NCBI RefSeq assembly: GCF_003863965.1
Contig: NZ_RRCN01000001.1
Location: 1,956,175-2,008,674 of the forward strand
Direction of reading: 5' to 3'
From: Paenibacillus oralis
GTDB lineage: Bacteria > Bacillota > Bacilli > Paenibacillales > Paenibacillaceae
DNA: 52,500 bases
Every line of letters starts with the position of its first letter. Within the stretch, counting starts at the first letter, position 1. Of the stretch, positions 47,113 to 52,500 are shown one piece after another. The position numbers were made by a program, and so were the translations under genes. The notes beneath the pieces were generated by a model. The model made no database searches, had not been told where the DNA came from, and saw only the letters and a program-made list of their open reading frames with translations.

Positions 47113-47297
47113 CAAGTGCAAAAGTGCAGTTGAAATGGCCGATTTCGCGTTATTTTTAGCGATGAAGTGCAAAAGTGCATTTGAAAATGGGGTTTTAAGA
47201 CAAATTTGATCAAAATGGCGAAAATCGCCTGCACTTTTGCATTTGAAGCGCATAAATGGGTTCGTTTAGGGGTGAATGAACTGCACTTTTGCATCTC
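47113..47297. repeat. Four-unit TGCAAAAGTGCA element, copy 2
   Basis: Forward cores at 47117-47128 and 47168-47179 (TGCAAAAGTGCA) and reverse cores at 47230-47241 and 47282-47293 (TGCACTTTTGCA) are spaced 51, 74 and 52 bp. The segment ATTTGAAAATGG after the second core matches the reverse strand of copy 1 beside its first reverse core. GATCAAAA(T/C)GGCGAAAAT in the centre is also shared with the reverse of copy 1. Confidence 0.83.
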
Positions 47298-47353
47298 GCA
47301 AATTTGAAATAAGTAGGTATTGATGCGGCAGTGGGGAAATGTTGATAGGATGT

Positions 47354-47406
47354 ACAAAAAACAGGCGGGAGGTCAGGATGTAGTCACACCTTCGCTCCAG
47401 CCTGTA
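47354..47406 (-). terminator. Terminator of the GH18-type gene
   Basis: On the minus strand ACAGGCTGGAG pairs with CTCCCGCCTGT, followed by TTTTTTG. Confidence 0.7.
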
Positions 47407-47455
47407 CTTTGTTAGAGATGTTTGTTCGTTTGTTTTGTTAGACGCGGTGCATCGT

Positions 47456-48712
47456 TCACTTCTTAAATTCGACGCTTTGCTTAAGACTGTTCCATTCCTC
47501 GCTGCTGATCAGCCCTAGCCGCCATAAGGCGATGCCTTTTAAGTCGTAGCGTTTGGCCAAACCGGTCAAGGTTTTGACGGAGTTTTCGTTTTCGCTGTTG
47601 AGGTTCAGCCCAAGCAGGAGCTTGCTCTTGCTCGTTTCCTTCAGTGCCAGCCGAATCGCTTCATCCACTTTGTCCGCCGGTTCCGGGTTGCCGGTAGTTT
47701 GCCCTACCCGATAATCATAAGCCATAATGATGAGTTCGTCGGCGATTTTTCCCAGTTCTTTATAATCATAACCTTGGTAAGATGAGTTCAACGGATGAAG
47801 CGCCAGCGAGAGCTTTAAACCGGCGGACTTCGTTTCCGTCGACAGCTGTTTGACGAAGGCGGTGAAAGCTTTGCGGGTGGCCGCCTTGTCGGTTGTCAGC
47901 CCCAATCCCTCAAAGTCGAGCATGATGCCTTGAAACGCCTTGTCCTTAGCCGCGGCAATCATGTCGGCGATGGCTTGTTTGCGCAGTTCCGCATCTTCGA
48001 TCATTTTGGTCAATTCGCCTTGCGCATCACCGGCATAAACCATCAGATAAGGGATCGTCCGGGCGCCTGACGCCGTCTGGACCAAACTATCCGGCGTGAT
48101 GTCGCCGGCAGCTTCCGGCATTCTGAAGTCTTTGCCGGACAGGGTGAAACTGCCGTTCTCGTCGATCCGGCTCCAGCCGAAGGCTACGGCATCGAGGCTA
48201 GGAATGGCTGATGCTTCCGAGAAAGAAGATATCGCATAGAAGCCCAGCGTGTACATCCTTTCCTGCGGCGAGGTGATAGATACCGTTCGCGTAGATTGAT
48301 CCCAGCCGACATTCGCTCCAAACTGTTGGCTGAAAAAGCTGAGCGGAATCAGCGTATTGCCATCGACGGAACGGGGGGCTACCGCCAGCGTCACGGGTGA
48401 ACCGTTCACCTTGGCGGTTTTATTATTCAACGTCAGTTGTACGAGTATTCCATCCCCACCTGTACCTTTAACGGCGGAAATCGTTTTGGCGGCCTGATTC
48501 CAGGTAACTTGAATTCCTAAGGCTTCGGATATTGAACGAAAAGGAACCATGGTTGTGCCGTCAACGATGATAGGTTCACCGGAAAAAGACAGCGGGTACC
48601 CGTCCAGCATAATTTGCACCTTCGCGGCTGCGTTTGCCTGAGGAAGTCCGGCCCCGGTTATGCCACCGGCCAAAATGGCAGCTGCAAGGAAAAGTTTCCC
48701 GATCGGTTTCAT
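47456..48712 (-). CDS. Secreted stalk-domain glycoside hydrolase (GH18-type)
   Basis: The 418-aa protein has a signal peptide (AAAILAGGITGAGLPQANAA) and two stalk/copper-amine-oxidase-N-like units (about 30-150, with DGTTMVPFRSISEALGIQVT and GNTLIPLSFFSQQFGANVG). The GH18 barrel follows, with FQGIMLDFEGL as the active-site strand (catalytic Glu kept) and IIMAYDYR. It is closest in layout to YaaH/SleL-like muropeptide glucosaminidases, but with stalk domains in place of LysM. B. subtilis yaaH also lies between serS and dnaX. AGAGGAG precedes ATG. Confidence 0.85.
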   Translation of the reverse strand: MKPIGKLFLAAAILAGGITGAGLPQANAAAKVQIMLDGYPLSFSGEPIIVDGTTMVPFRSISEALGIQVTWNQAAKTISAVKGTGGDGILVQLTLNNKTAKVNGSPVTLAVAPRSVDGNTLIPLSFFSQQFGANVGWDQSTRTVSITSPQERMYTLGFYAISSFSEASAIPSLDAVAFGWSRIDENGSFTLSGKDFRMPEAAGDITPDSLVQTASGARTIPYLMVYAGDAQGELTKMIEDAELRKQAIADMIAAAKDKAFQGIMLDFEGLGLTTDKAATRKAFTAFVKQLSTETKSAGLKLSLALHPLNSSYQGYDYKELGKIADELIIMAYDYRVGQTTGNPEPADKVDEAIRLALKETSKSKLLLGLNLNSENENSVKTLTGLAKRYDLKGIALWRLGLISSEEWNSLKQSVEFKK

Positions 48713-48859
48713 TCGTTTCTCCTCTCGCTTTCTACACTTTTCTTCTATTCTACTAATCTATCAGAATTATACCAGAATAGGAGACAAGTTGCATGGAGTG
48801 GATAGGCGGCATCTATCCGAGCGGGCGGTTTGGCAGCACCGCCAAGTTCTTCCCCTTGG

Positions 48860-48888
48860 TTGCATTTTATACAGGCTTGAGATATACT
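48860..48888 (+). promoter_or_regulatory. Promoter of the SRP RNA gene
   Basis: TTGCAT (48860-48865), 17 bp, TATACT (48883-48888). The predicted start near 48896 agrees with the start of the closing stem of the RNA. Confidence 0.82.
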
Positions 48889-48895
48889 TATTTTC

Positions 48896-49165
48896 ACCGT
48901 GCTAGATGGGGAGGTAGCGGTGCCCTGTAACTCGCAATCCGCTGTAGCGAGGTTGAAGTCCTGTTAGAGGTCTTGCCGATGTGAGGTCCGGTCTTTACGG
49001 CAGACGTTGACGGACGGGTCCTCCGCAAGGAGTGCCTGTGAACCTGGTCAGGTCCGGAAGGAAGCAGCCATAAGCAGTGCCACTCTTGTGCCGGAGGGTC
49101 GCCTGTCCCGAGTCATGCCGTAAAGGTGCCGCTCGGATCGCAATGATCAATAACAGGTGCACGGT
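48896..49165 (+). ncRNA. ffs: Signal recognition particle RNA, long Firmicute type
   Basis: The 270-nt RNA has the conserved domain IV core GGTCAGGTCCGGAAGG followed by AAGCAGCCATAAGCAG. The Alu-like 5' and 3' domain is GGGGAGGTAGCGGTGCCCTG...GTCGCCTG. The ends pair as ACCGTGC (48896-48902) and GCACGGT (49159-49165). The length and both domains match B. subtilis scRNA (271 nt). It lies before dnaX as in Bacillus. Confidence 0.96.
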
Positions 49166-49183
49166 TTACATAGCACATACGGA

Positions 49184-49217
49184 GACACCTTTGCCTGCGG
49201 GCATGGGTGTTTTTTTA
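49184..49217 (+). terminator. Terminator after the SRP RNA
   Basis: GACACC pairs with GGTGT and an inner GCC/GGC, followed by a run of seven T. Confidence 0.85.
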
Positions 49218-49332
49218 TGCAAAAAATGGCTGTTAACTGTTGATTGTGGATTGGAAGTTTTGCTCGCCACGCGAGTATAGTATAATAAGGAAACGACAAA
49301 CGTCGCTTACTGGAAGGAAAGAGGTGCCGCAT

Positions 49333-51087
49333 ATGGAGCATGTTGCGCTGTACCGCGCTTGGCGGCCGCAGTCGTTTCAAGACATGGTGGGGCAACAGCA
49401 TATTATCCGGACGCTGCAAAATGCGATTCGCGAACAGCGGTTGTCTCACGCCTATCTGTTCAGCGGGCCCCGGGGGACCGGTAAAACCAGTGCCGCCAAA
49501 ATTTTGGCCAAGGCCGTGAACTGCGAAAAAGGGCCAACCGCAGAACCGTGCAACGAATGCGATGCATGCCGGCGGATTACCGCTGGAGCGGTCATGGATG
49601 TGCTTGAAATTGACGCCGCTTCCAACCGGGGGGTCGAAGAAATTCGCGATCTGCGCGAGAAAGTGAAATATGCCCCGACGGAAGTGCGGCAGAAGGTTTA
49701 TATTATCGATGAAGTTCACATGCTGACCACGGAAGCGTTCAATGCGCTCCTCAAAACATTGGAGGAACCGCCGCCGCACGTCATGTTTATTTTGGCGACG
49801 ACCGAACCTCATCGGCTGCCGGCTACGGTCATTTCCCGCTGTCAACGTTTTGATTTTCGCAGGGTCTCCCTGGAGGAGCAAAGCGAGCGGCTAAAACTGA
49901 TTTGCGAAAAAGAAGGCATCACCGCCGAAGAAGAGGCCATTCAGTACATCGCCCGGTTGTCCGATGGGGGGATGCGTGACGCGCTCAGCATTCTGGACCA
50001 AATTGCGTCCTTCTCCGGTGGACAGGTTTCCTATCAGCAGGTCCTGGAAATGACCGGGGGAATCGCCTCCCGGCAGTTTGCCGAGCTCGCCCAAACGCTG
50101 CTGGCCGGCGATGTTGGCGGCATGCTGCAAATGATCGACGGATTTATGCAGGAAGGCAAAAGCGCCGATAAATGCATGGAGAACCTCCTTTATTATTTCC
50201 GCGATTTGCTGATGGTGAAAATGGTGCCGCAGGCGGACAAATTGACGGAGCGTGTGCTGGATCCCCGGGATTTTGCGGAAATCGCCGAATCTTTTACGAA
50301 ATCGCAGCTGTTTAAGATCATCGATACGTTAAATCACTATCAAACGGAAATGAAATATGCGGTTCAACCGCAAACGTTGTTTGAGGTGGCGCTCCTGAAA
50401 ATCTGTACGATTCCTAAGGAGGAGATCGATGGGGCCTCGGCAACTGCCCACAGTTCCACGGCGGATGCTTCGGAAGTCAGCCAGCTGAGGCGCCAGCTTT
50501 CCGAGCTGGAAGCGAAGCTGGAACGGGCGCTGCAGGGAGGCGTGTCCGCGGGAGCCGGGGGCGGCGCATCCGCGCCGGCGGGTAACAATCGTTCGTCTGC
50601 CCGAAGCTCCGCTCCGCGGGTCGCGTCGAAAGCCAAGATTCCGTCCAACATGGACCGGTATATCGCCGAGCGGCATAGTCCGGCTTTTATGGAGGTTCAG
50701 AATAAATGGAATCAGATCCTGCAGGCCGTCAAAGAGGAGAAGGTTACCATCCACGCCTGGTTTATGAACGGTGAACCGGTTTCGGTGCTGGAGGATTCCG
50801 TTTTGGTCGCTTTCAAGAACGATATTCACCGTGAAACGACGGAGAAACCCGCCAATAAGCAGCTCATCGAAAACGTCATGGCCCGCCAGCTTGGCAGCCC
50901 CTGCCGCCTGGTGACGATGATGCTGAAGGACTGGAACGACGCGATTCAGGGAGCGGCGGAGCCGCCCAAGGAAGCGTTCGAACTGGAGCCCCCGCCCGAG
51001 GATGGCGGAAGCAGCAACAGCAAGGAGCCGTGGGTGGACGAAGCGCTGCATCTGTTCGGCGACGACCTGGTCGTGATCAAGGAATGA
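49333..51087 (+). CDS. dnaX: DNA polymerase III subunit tau/gamma
   Basis: The clamp-loader ATPase has 584 aa: AAA+ domain with Walker A GPRGTGKT (45-52), zinc-binding Cys64, 73, 76 and 79 (CNECDAC), Walker B IIDEVHML and the sensor arginine region SRCQRFDFRR. The tau C-terminal region starts at about 360 and has a Ser/Ala/Gly-rich linker (about 400-440). No slippery frameshift site is evident, so a single tau product is expected, as in Bacillus. AAGAGGTG precedes ATG 49333; an in-frame ATG at 49240 lies within other sequence. Confidence 0.97.
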   Translation: MEHVALYRAWRPQSFQDMVGQQHIIRTLQNAIREQRLSHAYLFSGPRGTGKTSAAKILAKAVNCEKGPTAEPCNECDACRRITAGAVMDVLEIDAASNRGVEEIRDLREKVKYAPTEVRQKVYIIDEVHMLTTEAFNALLKTLEEPPPHVMFILATTEPHRLPATVISRCQRFDFRRVSLEEQSERLKLICEKEGITAEEEAIQYIARLSDGGMRDALSILDQIASFSGGQVSYQQVLEMTGGIASRQFAELAQTLLAGDVGGMLQMIDGFMQEGKSADKCMENLLYYFRDLLMVKMVPQADKLTERVLDPRDFAEIAESFTKSQLFKIIDTLNHYQTEMKYAVQPQTLFEVALLKICTIPKEEIDGASATAHSSTADASEVSQLRRQLSELEAKLERALQGGVSAGAGGGASAPAGNNRSSARSSAPRVASKAKIPSNMDRYIAERHSPAFMEVQNKWNQILQAVKEEKVTIHAWFMNGEPVSVLEDSVLVAFKNDIHRETTEKPANKQLIENVMARQLGSPCRLVTMMLKDWNDAIQGAAEPPKEAFELEPPPEDGGSSNSKEPWVDEALHLFGDDLVVIKE

Positions 51088-51175
51088 TTTTGCTGGAGAA
51101 GCGCAGCGAATTTTGTGTTATTTTTAAAGTGTTGTAATTCCCAAATGAAGATCAATTAAAGGAGATGTGAACCGC

Positions 51176-51487
51176 GTGAACAATATGAATCAAATGATGA
51201 AACAAGTGAAAAAAATGCAGGAGCAAATGCTGAAGGCGCAGGAGGAGCTCGGCAGCAAAACGGTGGAAGGCAGCGCAGGCGGCGGCGTCGTTACGGTCCA
51301 AGTGAACGGACATAAAAAAGTGCTGTCCCTGACCATTAAACCGGAAGCGGTCGATCCGGATGATGTTGAAATGCTGCAAGATCTCGTGCTCACCGCAGTT
51401 AACGATGCGCTGAACAAAGCGGAAGAACTGGCCAATCAGGATATGGGCAAGTTTACGGGCGGCATGAAAATTCCCGGCCTGTTCTAA
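51176..51487 (+). CDS. ebfC: YbaB/EbfC family nucleoid-associated protein
   Basis: The 103-aa protein has the family layout: Met/Gln/Lys-rich helix ([20 protein letters not shown]), a beta hairpin ([17 protein letters not shown]) and [20 protein letters not shown], ending in GGMKIPGLF. It binds DNA as a dimer. Its conserved place between dnaX and recR supports the call. The start is GTG 51176, about 10 bases after AAAGGAGA; GTG 51167 is closer to that site and also possible. Confidence 0.95.
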   Translation: MNNMNQMMKQVKKMQEQMLKAQEELGSKTVEGSAGGGVVTVQVNGHKKVLSLTIKPEAVDPDDVEMLQDLVLTAVNDALNKAEELANQDMGKFTGGMKIPGLF

Positions 51488-51514
51488 TTTTTGAGCTGAA
51501 GGAGAAAGCCTAAA

Positions 51515-52114
51515 TTGTATTATCCCGAACCGATCGCAAAGCTGATCGATGCTTTTACCCATCTGCCCGGAATCGGACCCAAAACGGCCGCAAGGCTCGC
51601 TTTCCATGTTCTGCACATGAAGGAAGACGACGTGATCGATTTCGCCAAAGCTTTGGTGAGCGTGAAGCGTAATCTGCATTATTGTTCTGTTTGCTGCAAC
51701 ATCACGGACACCGATCCTTGCCGAATCTGCCAGGATAAGACTCGCGATCCGTCCGTCATATGCGTGGTGCAGGAATCGAAGGATTTGGTGGCGATGGAAC
51801 GCACAAAAGAGTTCGATGGCTATTACCATGTGCTGCAGGGAGCGATATCGCCGATGGAAGGTCTGGGTCCGGACGATATTCGGCTGAAAGAGCTGCTAAA
51901 CCGCTTGAGCGATGAGCGCGTCAAAGAGCTGATTTTGGCGACGAACCCGAATATCGAGGGCGAGGCTACCGCCATGTATATCTCACGGCTCGTAAAGCCG
52001 TTTGATATCCGTGTAACTCGTATTGCTCACGGCTTGCCGGTCGGCGGGGACCTGGAATATGCGGATGAGGTAACATTGTCCAAGGCGCTGGAAGGCAGAC
52101 GCGAAATAAATTGA
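51515..52114 (+). CDS. recR: Recombination protein RecR
   Basis: RecR acts with RecF and RecO to load RecA at gaps. The 199-aa protein has the helix-hairpin-helix LPGIGPKTA, the four-cysteine zinc finger (Cys57, 60, 69, 72) and the Toprim domain ([22 protein letters not shown]). The start is TTG 51515 behind GAAGGAGAAAG. It follows ebfC by 27 bp in a dnaX-ebfC-recR operon and is closed by a terminator. Confidence 0.97.
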   Translation: MYYPEPIAKLIDAFTHLPGIGPKTAARLAFHVLHMKEDDVIDFAKALVSVKRNLHYCSVCCNITDTDPCRICQDKTRDPSVICVVQESKDLVAMERTKEFDGYYHVLQGAISPMEGLGPDDIRLKELLNRLSDERVKELILATNPNIEGEATAMYISRLVKPFDIRVTRIAHGLPVGGDLEYADEVTLSKALEGRREIN

Positions 52115-52132
52115 TGCCAGTATCATAAAAAG

Positions 52133-52180
52133 AAGAACTTTGTACCTTGAATTTTAAGTTCGGGGGCAAAGTTCTTTTTT
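52133..52180 (+). terminator. Terminator after recR
   Basis: AAGAACTTTG pairs with CAAAGTTCTT across a 24-nt loop, then T6. Confidence 0.85.
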
Positions 52181-52312
52181 AGTTTCGGAGGTTCCTTTGG
52201 TCCGGCTTCTTTGAGAATGTGCCGGCAGACGTTTTTTATGCAGGTTCGAGGTTCTAAGTTTGTCCGCTTCCCTATAGAAATGAAATAAACCGGATTAGGG
52301 AGGCGATCGATC

Positions 52313-52500
52313 TTGAAGTTGTGGAAGATATGGAATACGGATCGCGAAGCCGCTTTGCGGATGGATGATACGATGGAGACCAAACAACTGCTCTATAAGG
52401 AAGTAGTCAAGGCACATAAGGAATGGGAGCGGGCCTATACCGCTTTTCAGGAGGTGACCGGCATGGATGAGGTGGATGTGGCGATCTACACGCTTGAGGC
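52313..52500 (+). CDS. yaaL: YaaL (DUF2508) family protein, partial
   Basis: The reading frame opens at TTG 52313 behind GGGAGG and runs off the right edge after 62 codons. It reads MKLWKIWNTDREAALRMDD then helical sequence with KEVVKAHKEWERAYTAFQEV, as in YaaL, which follows recR in B. subtilis. The function is unknown. Its own terminator and the next gene are outside the window. Confidence 0.75.
   Translation, partial: MKLWKIWNTDREAALRMDDTMETKQLLYKEVVKAHKEWERAYTAFQEVTGMDEVDVAIYTLE

Noticed and set aside
49077..49280. Open frame inside and after the SRP RNA
   Set aside because: It overlaps the conserved SRP RNA core and its terminator.
49333..51087. Programmed frameshift producing gamma from dnaX
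   Set aside because: No A-AAA-AAG-type slippery heptamer with a following hairpin was seen.

Overview
The window reads as a chromosomal segment of a spore-forming Firmicute of the Paenibacillaceae, most likely Paenibacillus or a close relative. The evidence is the sporulation genes (Spo0F, a spore small acid-soluble protein, a sporulation-type sensor kinase), a long Firmicute-type SRP RNA, many GTG and TTG starts behind strong AGGAGG-type ribosome binding sites, stalk-domain (copper amine oxidase N-terminal) proteins, and a gene order matching the origin-proximal part of Bacillus chromosomes. It is ordinary chromosome with a small accessory content; no phage, insertion sequence or CRISPR array was seen.

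Layout. 1-290 is the end of an rRNA operon (5S rRNA). 833-2264 holds a sigma factor and a ClpP-type protease. 2500-8998 is the conserved block guaB, dacA, pdxS, pdxT, serS, tRNA-Ser(UGA). 9062-15276 has sspP, a YitT-type membrane protein, a lipoprotein, tadA, a sensor kinase and a pseudouridine synthase, with a cluster of DnaA-box-like 9-mers between tadA and the kinase. 15384-31547 is a mixed region: motAB behind a sigma-D-type promoter, pterin dehydratase, cytochrome c, two NlpC/P60 hydrolases each behind a cyclic-di-AMP (ydaO-type) riboswitch, an M1-type peptidase, YwhD, a 3-methyladenine glycosylase, a class A penicillin-binding protein, a TumA/TumE-like toxin-antitoxin pair and speE. 33255-46121 is the block DUF1934, argS, (subtilase), rpoE, pyrG, spo0F, fba, murA, rho, (radical SAM), rpmE. 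48896-52500 returns to the origin-proximal block: SRP RNA, dnaX, ebfC, recR, yaaL. In B. subtilis the first and last blocks lie together near the origin and the argS-rpmE block lies elsewhere, so here they are joined.

The most interesting unexplained structure is a set of seven intergenic elements, each with four short units in the order forward, forward, reverse, reverse. Five of them (396, 9341, 24618, 24953 and 32860) have exactly the same geometry: 50 bp between the forward units, 50 bp between the reverse units, 185 bp overall. The fifth of these has a quite different unit core but the same unit ends. Two more (about 40305 and 47113) use an unrelated unit containing TGCAAAAGTGCA, have nearly the same geometry, and are inserted in opposite orientations. 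Three of the elements begin 4 to 5 nt after a gene's terminator and end in a terminator of their own. I do not recognise this family.

Regulation visible in the sequence includes a CTP-sensing attenuator in front of pyrG (promoter with a GGGC start and a C-rich terminator stem), the two ydaO-type riboswitches, a sigma-D-type promoter for motAB, a sigma-G-like promoter for sspP and good sigma-A promoters for guaB, pdxS, tRNA-Ser and the SRP RNA. All names rest on reading motifs and gene order by eye; no database search was run.
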